Assembly: GCA_016714045.1 (NCBI GenBank)
Contig: JADJNY010000001.1
Coordinates: forward strand, 744,001-808,000
DNA length: 64,000 nucleotides
Direction: 5' to 3'
Origin: Planctomycetota bacterium
Lineage (GTDB): Bacteria; Planctomycetota; UBA1135; GCA-002686595
This document shows, piece by piece, positions 47,195 through 56,336 of the stretch. Each line of letters opens with the position of its first letter. Within the stretch, counting starts at the first letter, position 1. Both the position numbers and the translations under genes were made by a program. The notes under the pieces are model-generated. The model made no database searches. It saw nothing but the letters and a program-made list of their open reading frames with translations, and was not told the origin of the DNA.

Positions 47195-47656
47195 TCACCG
47201 CGCCGGAGCCGCGTCTTCGTCGCCGACGTCGTAGAGCAGCTTCCAGCTCCCGTCCGCCTGCTTCCTCCACACGTCGAAGTACCGCCCGGTCGCCAGCACC
47301 GTCTCGCGTCCGTCCTGCTCGCGCCGCGCGAGCTTCCAACGGCCGGTCGTCGTGCCGAGCTTCCCGCCCTCGCTCACGCGCGCGTCGTCGGGCGTCCACG
47401 TGAGCTCGTTCGCGAGGTCGGCGAAGAACGGGCCCATGTGCGCGGTGATCGCGTCGCGACCCGTGATCGGACGGAACGCTTCGTCGACCTGCGAACCGTG
47501 CGCGTCGAACGCGGCGAGCCAGCCGTCGAGCCGACGCGCTTCGGTGTCCGCTGCGAACGCGCGGTCGGCGGCGAGGAGCGACTCCGCGCGCGAGTCCGGG
47601 ATCGAGCGACAGGCGGCGGCGAGGAGGGGGACGACGAGGAGGACTTCGAGCTTCAT
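47195..47656 (-). CDS. SnoaL-like/DUF4440 lipoprotein
   Basis: 153 residues from the ATG at 47656. The lipobox is LLAAAC in MKLEVLLVVPLLAAAC. The mature domain has the cone-shaped NTF2/SnoaL pattern: LLAADRAFAADTEARRLDGW, FRPITGRDAITAHMGPFFAD, LTWTPDDARVSEGGKLGTTT, GRYFDVWRKQADGSWKLLYD. This fold holds small ligands or acts as a ketosteroid-isomerase-like scaffold; the ligand is unknown. A truncated second copy lies 0.9 kb away. Confidence 0.82.
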   Translation of the reverse strand: MKLEVLLVVPLLAAACRSIPDSRAESLLAADRAFAADTEARRLDGWLAAFDAHGSQVDEAFRPITGRDAITAHMGPFFADLANELTWTPDDARVSEGGKLGTTTGRWKLARREQDGRETVLATGRYFDVWRKQADGSWKLLYDVGDEDAAPAR

Positions 47657-47751
47657 CCCCGGAGCGTGACGCATCGCCGGCGCGCCGCGCAAGCGCGCAG
47701 CGGAGGAGTGCAACGGAGCCGACGCGTGCCCGTTCTCGCGTCCTCCCGCGC

Positions 47752-49434
47752 TCAGTACCCCGCCGCCATCCAGTCCTTGCGCGACTCGCTCGCGCCGAAG
47801 TACGTCTTCGCCTTCGCGTCGTAGCGGATCGCCTGGTAGCCGCCGTAGTCGCCGCGGTTGAAGCCGACGATGTGGCCTTTCTTCAGGAGCTCGCGCACGA
47901 CCTCCCAGTCGTAGCCCGTCTCGAGCGACAGCTTGCCGCCGTCCTTCATCACCTCGCCCGTCGGCTCGCTCGAGCCTTCGTGCAGCATGCGCGGCGCGTC
48001 GCCGGCCTCCTGTGTGTTCATGCCGAAGTCGATCTGGTTCACGAGCACCTGCACGTGACCTTGCGGCTGCGTCGCGCCGCCCATCACGCCGAACGCCATC
48101 CACGGCTCGCCGTCCTTCGTCACGAAGCCCGGGATGATCGTGTGGAACGGGCGCTTCTTCGGCGCATAGCTGTTCGCGCGGCCCTCCGCGAGGTCGAAGA
48201 GCTCGCCGCGGTCCTGCAGGCAGAACCCGAGGCCCGCGGGCGTGACACCGGAGCCGAAGCCGCGGTAGTTCGACTGGATGAGCGAGACCATCATGCCCGC
48301 CTCGTCCGCGGTCGAGAGGCAGATCGTGTCGCCTTGCTCGAGCGCGGGGTTGCCCGCGTCGTACGTCTTCGCCGCCTTGTCCGGCGCGATCAGCGCGCGG
48401 CGCGTCGCGGCGTAGGCCTTCGACGCGAGCTCCTTCGTCGGCACACGCGCGAACGCTGGGTCCGCGTAGAACTTCGCGCGGTCCTCGAACGCGAGCTTCT
48501 TCGCCTCGGTGAAGAGGTGCACCCACGCGGCGCTGCCGAAGCCCATCGAGCGCACGTCGTAGGCCTCGATGACGTTCAACATCTGCAGCGCGGCGAGGCC
48601 CTGGCCCGGGGGCGGGAGCTCCCACACGTCGTAGCCGCGGTAGTTCGTGGAGACCGGGTCGATCCAGTCGGAGCGGTGCGCCGCGAGGTCCTCGTACGCG
48701 AGGAACCCGTCGTGCGCCTTCATCCACGCGTCGATCGCGCGCGCGATGCGGCCCGCGTAGAACGCGTCGCGTCCTTCCTTCCCGAGCGTCTCCAGCGTGT
48801 CCGCGAGCGCGGGGTTCGCGAAGGACTCGCCCTTCGCGGGCGCCTTGCCGTTCGGCGCGAAGGTCGCGCGGAAGTTGTCGTGCTTCCCGAGGACCTCGAC
48901 GCCGCGCGCCCAGTACGACGCGATCAACTCGGTGATCGGAGCACCCTCGCGCGCGTAGCGGATCGCCGGGGCGAGCACCGTCGCCATCGGGAGCTTGCCG
49001 AAGCGCGCGTGGAGCTCGAACCAACCGTCGACGCAGCCGGGGACGGTCACGGGGAGCGGGCCGGTCGCGGGGATGCGCGTCAGGTTCTTCGCGCGGAAGT
49101 GCTCGAGCGTCAGCGCCGCGGGCGAGCGACCGGACGCGTTCAGGCCGTGGACGCGCTTCGTCTTCGGATCCCACACGATCGCGAAGAGGTCGCCGCCGAG
49201 GCCGCAGCCGGTCGGTTCGACGAGCGCGAGCACCGCGTTCGCGGCGATCGCGGCGTCGACGGCGCTGCCGCCGAGCTTCAAAACGTCGAGCGCGGCCTGC
49301 GTCGCGAGCGGGTGCGACGTGGCGCTCATGCCGTGCCGCGCGATGACCTCGCTGCGCGTCGCGAAGGCGTGGCCGGTGATGCGGTCGCCGAGGGCGGGGG
49401 TGGGGAACGCCAGGAGCAGGGTGAGGAGCGGCAT
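47752..49434 (-). CDS. gamma-glutamyltransferase family protein
   Basis: 560 residues from the ATG at 49434, with a short signal peptide (MPLLTLLLAFPTPALG). Family words in order: GMSATSHPLATQAALDVLKL, GCGLGGDLFAIVWDP, SGRSPAALTLEHF, VTVPGCVDGWFELH, LPPPGQGLAALQMLN and the autoprocessing region GDTICLSTADEAG, where the Thr of GDT is the expected nucleophile. The C-terminal subunit ends with FGVMGGATQPQGHVQVLVNQ. Such Ntn hydrolases act on glutathione or other gamma-glutamyl compounds in the periplasm. This belongs to the family branch without the classic GGT lid. Single gene, no operon evident. Confidence 0.9.
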   Translation of the reverse strand: MPLLTLLLAFPTPALGDRITGHAFATRSEVIARHGMSATSHPLATQAALDVLKLGGSAVDAAIAANAVLALVEPTGCGLGGDLFAIVWDPKTKRVHGLNASGRSPAALTLEHFRAKNLTRIPATGPLPVTVPGCVDGWFELHARFGKLPMATVLAPAIRYAREGAPITELIASYWARGVEVLGKHDNFRATFAPNGKAPAKGESFANPALADTLETLGKEGRDAFYAGRIARAIDAWMKAHDGFLAYEDLAAHRSDWIDPVSTNYRGYDVWELPPPGQGLAALQMLNVIEAYDVRSMGFGSAAWVHLFTEAKKLAFEDRAKFYADPAFARVPTKELASKAYAATRRALIAPDKAAKTYDAGNPALEQGDTICLSTADEAGMMVSLIQSNYRGFGSGVTPAGLGFCLQDRGELFDLAEGRANSYAPKKRPFHTIIPGFVTKDGEPWMAFGVMGGATQPQGHVQVLVNQIDFGMNTQEAGDAPRMLHEGSSEPTGEVMKDGGKLSLETGYDWEVVRELLKKGHIVGFNRGDYGGYQAIRYDAKAKTYFGASESRKDWMAAGY

Positions 49435-49504
49435 GGGGCGGTCGACGCGGGTCGCGGGGGCCTCAAGCGTGCGGCGGCGTCCGTCGGGAAGCAACGCCGA
49501 GCAC

Positions 49505-49654
49505 GCACGCCCTCGTCACGCGTGCCCTTGCCTCGCGCGCCCTTGCTACGCGTGCCCTTGCCGAGCGCGCCCTCATCACGCGTGCCCTCGCTCAGCGCAC
49601 CCTCGCCCCGCGCACCCTCGCCGAGCCCACCCTCGCCGAGCGCACTCTCGCCAC
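49505..49654. repeat. intergenic tandem repeat, 10 units of 15 bp
   Basis: Ten end-to-end variants of GCGTGCCCTTGCCGA fill the gap between the gamma-glutamyltransferase and lactonase-like genes. Units differ at a few fixed positions (T/C at position 4, T/C at 10, variable last three). I see no ribosome-binding site or signal that would make it a coding repeat. Confidence 0.88.
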
Positions 49655-49697
49655 CGGCACGGCGCGTACCGCGCCCGTCGCCGCGCCGGGCGCTGCG

Positions 49698-52106
49698 TCA
49701 GCGCGTCTCGGGCGTCAGCACCAGCGCGCGCGGGTCGAGGCCCGTGCTCGCCGGCGCGAGCGCGTGCAGCGTGGCGCTCGCCGGGTCGAGGACGAAGGTC
49801 GACAGGTCGTTCGTGCCGGCGTTCGCCGCGTAGACGAGGCGGCCGTCGGGGGAGACCGCGAGGCACGTCGGGTGCGCGCCGTCGTGGTACGCGACGCCGG
49901 GCGGGACGAGCGCGCCGTCCGGACCGACGCGGAACAGCGCGACGTGCCCGCCATCCTCGACGTCGAGCGAGTCGGCGTACGCGGCGCACGCGAAGCACCC
50001 GTCCGGCGTGAATGCGATCGCCACGGGTTCGCGGCCGGCGCGCGAGCCGCCCGCGATCGCCGTCGCCGCGCCCGTCGCCTCGTCGATCGCGTAGCGCACG
50101 ATCGTGTTCGACGTCCGCAGCGCCGCGACGAGGTGCCGGCCGCTCGGATGGAAGGCGAGCGAGTGCACGCCGGGGGCCGGTGCGGGCGCGCCGCTCGTGG
50201 TGGGGACGCCCGTGACGGCGTCGAGCGCGAAGGCTTGGATCGAGCTCGGCGCGCCGATGTGCGCGACGAACAGGAAGCGGCCCGTCGGCTCCGTGCCGAC
50301 GAACACCGGCCGGCTCCCGATCGGCTGCCCGCTCACGAAGTGGAGCTGGCCGTCCGTGACGTCGATCGCGTAGGTGCGGAGCCAACCGTCGTCGAGCGCG
50401 ACGACGTCGCGCAGCGCAAGGTGGAGGAAGCGCCCCGAGGGCTCGATCGCGACGCACCACGGGAGGCCGTCGACGAGCTCCGCGGGGCCGAGCGGGGTCA
50501 ACGCTCCGCTCGCGCCGTCGACGCGGTACGAGCCGAGCGCGCGGCCGTCGCGCTCGGCGACGTAGGCGAAGGGATGGCGCGGGTGCAGCGCGATCGCGCT
50601 CGGGCCGGCGCTGGTCGGCGACGCGGGGAGCCGCTCGATCGCGGCACTCGTCGTGGCGTCGACGGTGTAGGCCGAGACGTCGCTCGAGCCCGCGTTCGCG
50701 ACGTGGAGGAAGCGCGTGTGCAGGATCGGCGCCTTCGGCCCGCGCACGAGCACGAAGTCGACTGGCGCGGACCTCACGGCCCACGCATCGACCCTCGCGA
50801 GCGCGCCGTCGTGCTCTCCGACGCGGTAGAGCATCACGTCGCTCGAGCCCTTGTTCGCGACGTAGAGAAAGCGCCCGGCGCTGTCGATGGCGACGGCGCT
50901 CGGCTCGGCGCCCGCGTCGGTCGTGCCGCTCGGGATCAGCTGACCGGAGAGGTCGTCGACGCGGTAGCTCGACACGTTGGCGCCGCTCCCGTTCGCCACG
51001 AACGTGAAGCGTCCGAGCGGATCGAACACGAGCGCGTCGGGGCCGTCGCCCGTGGCGTCCGGCGTGAGCGCGGCGAGCGCGCCCGTCGTCTGATGGAACC
51101 GGATCGGGAGCACGCTGTCCGAACCCGAGAGCGTGACGTACACGGCGTTGCGCGCCGGATCGACGCGCAGGCCCGACGGTTCGAGCCCGTCCAGCGCGAC
51201 GGGGCCGCCGCTCGGATCGATCGCGCCGGTCGCGGCGTCGATCGCGTAGGCCTGCACGCCCGCGCCAGAAGCGCCGTCGCCCGTGTACGCGACGAACAAG
51301 AACCGCCCCGCGGGGTCCGTGGTCACGTCCGTCGGCTCGGAGCCGCACGCGAGCGGAGCACGCGGGTGCTCGAGCTCGCCCGTCACGGCGTCGACGTCGA
51401 ACACGAAGAGCTCGCTCAACGCGCGGCTGACGACGAAGGCGAAGCGTCCGCTCGGATGGAGCGCGATCCGATGGGGGCCGGGCCCCGCGGCGGCGCTCGC
51501 GCGCGGCGTGAGCCAACCCTCCAGAGGGTCGATCGCGTAGACGGCGACGTCCTGCGTGCCGGAGCTCGGCACGTACAGGAACGCTTCGTTCGGATGCACG
51601 GCGAGCTGCTCCGCGCCTCGAGCGGGCGCGCGCGCGGGCTCGAAGCCCTTGCGCAAGAGCCGTCCGCTCTCCGGATCGACCCCGAACAGCGTGATCGTCG
51701 AGTCGACGCCCGACAGCGCGTAGGCGAAGCGCGGCGCCGGCGCGACGGTGAGCTCGAGCGCGGTGCTCGTGCTGCCGCCCGCATTCGTCGCGGTGATCGA
51801 GTAGGAGCGCGTCTCCGCGACCAGCTTCGGCCGCCCGTGGACCGTGCCGGTGCGCTCGTCGATCGCGAGCCCGTCGGGGAGCGACGGCTGCACGGTGAAG
51901 CGCTCGACGACGCCCTCGACGCTCGGCGCGAGGCTCGGCGCGTCCAAGTCGACGACGAAGATCGCGGCCGAGGTCGGATAGACGAGCGCCGACGGCGGGA
52001 GAGCGCTCGGCGCGTGGTGGCCTCCGCCGTTACCGCATGCGACGACGAGCGCGTAGGCGAGGGCCGTGAAGAGCGAATGAAACCTGGAGTGCGGGGAGAA
52101 CGACAT
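49698..52106 (-). CDS. lactonase-like beta-propeller lipoprotein
   Basis: 802 residues from the ATG at 52106; an ATG at 52115 is an alternative. The lipobox is ALVVAC, followed by a Gly/His linker. An Ig-like segment comes first (VVERFTVQPSLPDGLAIDER, TGTVHGRP), then about 14 repeats of the 6-phosphogluconolactonase (PF10282) type, recognisable as FLYV--S-T-DV--Y-ID and HPSGRFAFV (for example FLYVANKGSSDVMLYRV, FAYVAERDGRALGSYRV, LVYAANAGTNDLSTFVL). The count suggests two seven-bladed propellers. These domains are often binding scaffolds rather than active lactonases when secreted. It is transcribed away from the repeat-rich gap at 52107-52530. Confidence 0.82.
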   Translation of the reverse strand: MSFSPHSRFHSLFTALAYALVVACGNGGGHHAPSALPPSALVYPTSAAIFVVDLDAPSLAPSVEGVVERFTVQPSLPDGLAIDERTGTVHGRPKLVAETRSYSITATNAGGSTSTALELTVAPAPRFAYALSGVDSTITLFGVDPESGRLLRKGFEPARAPARGAEQLAVHPNEAFLYVPSSGTQDVAVYAIDPLEGWLTPRASAAAGPGPHRIALHPSGRFAFVVSRALSELFVFDVDAVTGELEHPRAPLACGSEPTDVTTDPAGRFLFVAYTGDGASGAGVQAYAIDAATGAIDPSGGPVALDGLEPSGLRVDPARNAVYVTLSGSDSVLPIRFHQTTGALAALTPDATGDGPDALVFDPLGRFTFVANGSGANVSSYRVDDLSGQLIPSGTTDAGAEPSAVAIDSAGRFLYVANKGSSDVMLYRVGEHDGALARVDAWAVRSAPVDFVLVRGPKAPILHTRFLHVANAGSSDVSAYTVDATTSAAIERLPASPTSAGPSAIALHPRHPFAYVAERDGRALGSYRVDGASGALTPLGPAELVDGLPWCVAIEPSGRFLHLALRDVVALDDGWLRTYAIDVTDGQLHFVSGQPIGSRPVFVGTEPTGRFLFVAHIGAPSSIQAFALDAVTGVPTTSGAPAPAPGVHSLAFHPSGRHLVAALRTSNTIVRYAIDEATGAATAIAGGSRAGREPVAIAFTPDGCFACAAYADSLDVEDGGHVALFRVGPDGALVPPGVAYHDGAHPTCLAVSPDGRLVYAANAGTNDLSTFVLDPASATLHALAPASTGLDPRALVLTPETR

Positions 52107-52530
52107 GGCGCCCATCGCGAGAACGGACCGAGCTGGCCGGATGCGCGTGGGACGTCCGCTCGCCGGGAAGACGAGGGACGGCGCAGCCCGTGGGGATCCG
52201 TCGCGAACCAGCCTAACCGTGGGCGGGTTTTTCCGGGCGAATCCGGCCTCGGCCTCTCCTGGACTAGCTGCGGGGCGGCCGTCCGTTGCGGTGCTTTTCG
52301 AGATCCCGTGCGCGCTGGCCCGGAAACTCGCCGGCCGAGGGGGCGACCGGCGAGAACGGTGGGGCGCCATGGAGGCGGGCCCCCCGCTCGAGCCCCGAAG
52401 GGCCGGTTTTCGCCGGGATTCGCGCGCCGAACGGTTCCGGCGGCCGGGGCGCGGAGGCCGGCGCTCGGGCCGCGGAGGCCGGCGCTCGGGGCGCGGAGGC
52501 CGGCGCGCCGCGTCCCCGCGGGCGCCGCGA
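52107..52530. other. gene-free 424-bp region
   Basis: It separates the lactonase-like lipoprotein gene from the FAD enzyme gene, both on the minus strand. The only structure seen is the short 21-bp tandem repeat at 52446-52508. Frames are open here because of the base composition, but none has a start signal or recognisable content. Confidence 0.5.
52446..52508. repeat. intergenic tandem repeat, 3 units of 21 bp
   Basis: Three copies of GGGGCGCGGAGGCCGGCGCTC with one or two changes each. It is the third intergenic repeat in the window whose unit length is a multiple of three. Confidence 0.85.
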
Positions 52531-53859
52531 TCAGTCCCCGCGGGCGATCCGTGGCAGGAGCGCGTTCGCGAGCTCGCGCGCCTTGATCACGCACTGGTCC
52601 GAGTTGTCGTACTCGAAGCGGCCGAAGCGGCCCAGCGGGATCAGGTCCTGCTGCTCGAGCCATTCGAACGCGACGCGCCGCCGGTCGTGGTACGCGTGGT
52701 CGAACACGACGTACGCTTGGCGCACCTCGGAGCGGTCCGTGAAGAGCACCTCGTCGCGCCGGAGCAGCCCCGCGCGCACGAGCCCGTCGATCGTCTCTTG
52801 CTCGAGCTCCGCGCCGGGCATCGGCGCGCCGCCGGGCACGGTGACTTCGCACGACAGCGACGCGTGCTCGGGCGGAGCGAGCTCCTTCGAGTAGTTCGAC
52901 ATGTACGTGACGCGGTTCGCCGGGCCTTGGATCGCGTGCGGCAGGTAGATCCACGAGAGCTCGGGGTGCGCGGGCCGCCGCAGCGCGAGGAGGATGCAGA
53001 CGAGCCCGTTGTATTCGAGCTCCTGCATCGCGCGCGCGACCGCGTCGGGCATGCCCTTCACGACGCGCGGGAGGTCGGTCAGCGACAGCGTCGACACGAC
53101 GAGGTCGAAGTCCTCCGCGTTCACGCGCCAGCCGCTCTTCGTGCGCGCGAGCTCGGCGACGGGCGTGTTGAGCCGGATGCGACGTTCGAGCGTCGACGCG
53201 AGGCCGTCCGTGATCGCCTGGAACCCGCCGCGCTTCGGGTAGTAGAAGATCGACTGGTGCGTGTAGCCCTCGGTGCGGATGCCGACGGACGCGCGCAGCA
53301 CGTCGTCGACGGGCGCGTCGGGCACGCGGCCCGCGACCCAGTCGCTCGTCAGCTGGTCGAGCTCGCGCTTCCAGACCTTCGCGTTGTACGGGTCCATGAA
53401 GTGGCGCGCGATGCCCGCGCCGAAACGCCACCGCACCCACGCGCCGAAGTCCTTCGGCGCGGCGGAGCGCGTGACGCGGCGCTCGTGCCAGGCTTCGACG
53501 TAGCCCTTCAAGCACTCGAAGTTCGCTTGCGGCGGGAGGTCGCCGAGCCCGTTCTCGAACGGGTAGTTGACCCAGCGGTGCTCGAAGCGGATGCGGGTGT
53601 TGCGCGGCTGCTTCACGTAGGCGGCGTCCCCGCCCGAGTGCTCGATCATCCAGCCGAGCGCGTGCGCGTCCTTGCTGTAGAGGATGTGGCCGCCCGCGAC
53701 GTCGTAGGTGAAGCCCTGCACGGTCTTCGAGCGGCAGAGACCGCCGGGGACGGAGGACGCCTCGAAGATCGAGAGCTGGTGCATGCCCACGCCGCCTTCG
53801 ACGAGGAAGCGCGCGAGGGCGAGGCCGGACACTCCGGCGCCGAGGATGGCGATCTTCAC
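52531..53859 (-). CDS. FAD-dependent amine-oxidase/protoporphyrinogen-oxidase-like enzyme
   Basis: 442 residues from the ATG at 53859. The N-terminal dinucleotide-binding motif is MKIAILGAGVSGLALARFL, followed by FEASSVPGGLCRSK and the GGHILYSKD segment. The middle region (RVTRSAAPKDFGAWVRWRFG, MDPYNAKVWKRELDQLTSDW) and FYYPKRGGFQAITDGLAS are typical of the NAD(P)-binding Rossmann/UDP-galactopyranose mutase-like branch of the amine oxidase superfamily. LVVSTLSLTDLPRVV marks the second flavin-binding strand. Such enzymes in bacteria often act in surface-glycan or carotenoid-type pathways; the substrate here is unknown. Cytoplasmic, single gene. Confidence 0.82.
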   Translation of the reverse strand: MKIAILGAGVSGLALARFLVEGGVGMHQLSIFEASSVPGGLCRSKTVQGFTYDVAGGHILYSKDAHALGWMIEHSGGDAAYVKQPRNTRIRFEHRWVNYPFENGLGDLPPQANFECLKGYVEAWHERRVTRSAAPKDFGAWVRWRFGAGIARHFMDPYNAKVWKRELDQLTSDWVAGRVPDAPVDDVLRASVGIRTEGYTHQSIFYYPKRGGFQAITDGLASTLERRIRLNTPVAELARTKSGWRVNAEDFDLVVSTLSLTDLPRVVKGMPDAVARAMQELEYNGLVCILLALRRPAHPELSWIYLPHAIQGPANRVTYMSNYSKELAPPEHASLSCEVTVPGGAPMPGAELEQETIDGLVRAGLLRRDEVLFTDRSEVRQAYVVFDHAYHDRRRVAFEWLEQQDLIPLGRFGRFEYDNSDQCVIKARELANALLPRIARGD

Positions 53860-54011
53860 GGGCGGGGGACTCCGAGGGGCTTTTCGACGCGTGGGAGCGC
53901 GTGAAACGAGCCGGAGACCCTACCACGTCCCGCGCGGTCTGTCAGGGGCGCGGAGAACCACTCCGGGGGCCGCCCGCAAGCGCCCGATGCGTCCGGGGAC
54001 CGCCGCGCGCC

Positions 54012-55151
54012 TCAGCGCGAGCGCACGAGCGCCGCGCGCTCGATGCCCGCGCGCGCGAGCACGGCTTCGGCGTCGACGAGCCAGCGCCGGCCGTCCTCGA
54101 CGTAGCCCGCGGTGGGGGTGAGCGTCGGGTCGAGGCGCGCGAACCACGCGTTGAACGCGTCCATCGAGAGCTCGCGGGCGTGCTTCGCGCAGCAGGAGGC
54201 GAGCGCCACCGCGAAGGAGGCGCGTTCGGCCTTCTCGCGGAACGCGAGGCGCATGCGGCGCGCGGAGTGTCGCGACGTCGCCGCTTCCTCGACGACGTAC
54301 TGCGACAGGGGCGTCGTCTCGCGCACGGTCACGACGCGCGCGCGCGGAAAGGCCTCCTCGAGCGCGGCGGCGTAGTGCATGCGCCCGCCCTGGCGGTCGA
54401 CGACGACCTCGAGCGGCGCCTCCGGGTCCGCGCCGAAACGCAGCCACAGGTGCTCGAGCAGCCGGCGCGTCTCGAGCCAGTGCGAGCGGCTCTTGTTGTC
54501 GGTCGCGGCGAAGGAGGCGTTCAGCGCCCGCACGGGCACCGTGCGCGCGGCGAGCCACGCGAGCTCGATGCGCGCCTCCGCCAGCGCCCGCGCGAGCCGG
54601 TCGACCGTCGCTTCGAGCTCGTCGCGCGCGCCGTGGCGCGGGAGCGCCGCGTCGAGTTCGCTCACCCAGAACTCGTCTTCGATCCCGTCCGGCGCGCCGA
54701 GGTCCGCCTCGAGCTGGCGCAGGAGCGCGCGCCCGCTCGTCGCGACGGCGCGCGGACCGCCCGCGAGCGTCGCGAACGCGAGCACGGTGCGCTCGAGCCG
54801 CCGCGCGCCGCGCGCGTTGCGTGTGAACACGACCTTCGAGTCCGCGACGACGAGCTGTTCGTCGTCGTCCTCGATCCGCGGGCTGACGACGCCCGCGAGC
54901 GCGCGCCACGGGTCGAGCGTCCGCGCGGGCACGCGCAGCGCGCACGCGCCGAGCGTCAGCGGCCCGAGCAGCGGCCCGAGGCCCGCTTCGTCGATGCCCG
55001 CGACGAGCGCGGAGCCCGCGCGAAGGTCCGCTGGCTCCCCCGATTCTTCCGTCGCCTCCGCCCCCTCCGGCGCCTCCGCGCCGAAGAGCGCCGCCGTCGC
55101 GTCGTCCGCGCGGCGCCGTGCACGACCCGGGCGCCGCGCGCCCGCGCTCAT
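54012..55151 (-). CDS. divergent RNase HII-like protein
   Basis: 379 residues. The first ~45 residues are low-complexity. GIDEAGLGPLLGPLTLGA near residue 51 is the RNase HII metal-binding signature (usually DEAGRGP) with Leu in place of Arg. VADSKVVF follows as the DSK motif, and LEVVVDRQGGRMHY supplies a further Asp. Later words (SFAVALASCCAKHARELSMD, TAGYVEDGRRWL) are conserved in this extended branch. It should cut RNA in RNA-DNA hybrids, but replacement of the motif Arg and the large insertions leave the activity uncertain. Its ATG overlaps the lgt stop (ATGA), so it is translated after lgt. Confidence 0.78.
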   Translation of the reverse strand: MSAGARRPGRARRRADDATAALFGAEAPEGAEATEESGEPADLRAGSALVAGIDEAGLGPLLGPLTLGACALRVPARTLDPWRALAGVVSPRIEDDDEQLVVADSKVVFTRNARGARRLERTVLAFATLAGGPRAVATSGRALLRQLEADLGAPDGIEDEFWVSELDAALPRHGARDELEATVDRLARALAEARIELAWLAARTVPVRALNASFAATDNKSRSHWLETRRLLEHLWLRFGADPEAPLEVVVDRQGGRMHYAAALEEAFPRARVVTVRETTPLSQYVVEEAATSRHSARRMRLAFREKAERASFAVALASCCAKHARELSMDAFNAWFARLDPTLTPTAGYVEDGRRWLVDAEAVLARAGIERAALVRSR

Positions 55152-56062
55152 GCGACCTGGCCCGGCTTCGCGGTCGGCGGCGGCGTCTTCGACGGCGCGG
55201 GGCGCTTCCGCGCGTCGGGCAGCTCGTCGCGGCGCGCGCGCCACAGGGCGAGCATCGTCGCGCCGAAGAGCACGGCCGCGACCGAGACGATCTGCGAGGT
55301 CGAGACCGCACCGTCGAACCAGACGCCGCGGATCTCGTCGCCGCGGAAGCACTCGACGGCGAAGCGCAGCACGCCGTACGCGATCAGGATCACGAAGGTG
55401 ACCTGGCCGCTGAACTTGCGGTGCTTGAGCATCCAGTAGCCGATCGCGGCCACGATCAGTGCCTTGATCGTCATCCAGTTCTCGGTGGCCCACAGCACCT
55501 GGCCCGCGTTCTGGACCCCGAAGAGGCTGCCGTCCGGGAGCGGATCGGGCACGCGCAGCGTGATCGGCCACGGGAGATCGCGGAAGCGCTCGGGCACCAC
55601 GCTGCCGTAGTCGTCGCCGACGAGGTAGCAGCCGACGCGCCCGACGGCCTGGCCGAGCATGCCCGCGATCAGGCCGAGGTCGAGCGCGTGGAGGGCGCGC
55701 ACCTTCTCCTTCTTCGCCTTCCACATGCCGAAGAAGATCGCGCCGAACATCCCGCCGTACATGGAGAGCCCGCCGTGCCAGACCTTCAGCATCTCGAGCG
55801 GGTTCTGGAGGAAGTGCTCGTCCTCGTCGCCGCGCAGGATCTGCACGATCACGTAGTGGAGGCGCGCGCCGACGACCACGCCGATCAGGATCCACATCGT
55901 GATCGCGGAGTAGCGCGCTGGGTCGTGCTCTGGGTCGTCGCCGTGGCGCTCCGCGAGCTTCGTGAAGACCCACGAGCCGAGGAGGAAGCCCGCGGCGAGC
56001 ATCACGCCGAAGGAGCGCAGCGGCAGGTTCAGGCCGGGGATCTCGAAGAGGATCGGGTGCAT
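55148..56062 (-). CDS. lgt: prolipoprotein diacylglyceryl transferase
   Basis: 304 residues from the ATG at 56062. At least six membrane helices are visible (FGVMLAAGFLLGSWVF, ITMWILIGVVVGARLHYVIV, MYGGMFGAIFFGMW, TIKALIVAAIGYWML). The catalytic His region is VWHGGLSMYGG, and the phosphatidylglycerol-binding signature is present as GQAVGRVGCYLVGDDYG, a known variant of the GRxGN...GE form. It attaches diacylglycerol to the lipobox Cys of prolipoproteins, which fits the several lipobox proteins in this window. The C-terminal ~25 residues are Lys/Pro-rich. It overlaps the RNase HII-like gene by 4 bp. Confidence 0.93.
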   Translation of the reverse strand: MHPILFEIPGLNLPLRSFGVMLAAGFLLGSWVFTKLAERHGDDPEHDPARYSAITMWILIGVVVGARLHYVIVQILRGDEDEHFLQNPLEMLKVWHGGLSMYGGMFGAIFFGMWKAKKEKVRALHALDLGLIAGMLGQAVGRVGCYLVGDDYGSVVPERFRDLPWPITLRVPDPLPDGSLFGVQNAGQVLWATENWMTIKALIVAAIGYWMLKHRKFSGQVTFVILIAYGVLRFAVECFRGDEIRGVWFDGAVSTSQIVSVAAVLFGATMLALWRARRDELPDARKRPAPSKTPPPTAKPGQVA

Positions 56063-56336
56063 GCGGAGGGCGCGCGCTCCAGCGCGACGGGGCGGAAGGT
56101 TGGCCCCAGGGCGCGGCCGGTCGGCGCGGCGGGCGCGGATTGTAGGGAGGCCGACCTGCGACGCCGCAGGGAAAACGCCGCGCGCGGGGGCCGCGGCGCG
56201 CGCACTTCCCGCTCGCCGGGAGCGCCGGTATCCTCTCGCCCCGATCCGGCGGCCACGGTGGCCCGTCGGCCGGACGTTGAATCGTCCGAGCGGTGCGCGC
56301 GGGACGCGCGCCGCGTGCGTGATACGGAGCGTGCCG

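Noticed and set aside
49505..49654. CRISPR array suspected from the regular 15-bp repeats
   Set aside because: Units are contiguous without spacers and too short; no cas genes nearby.
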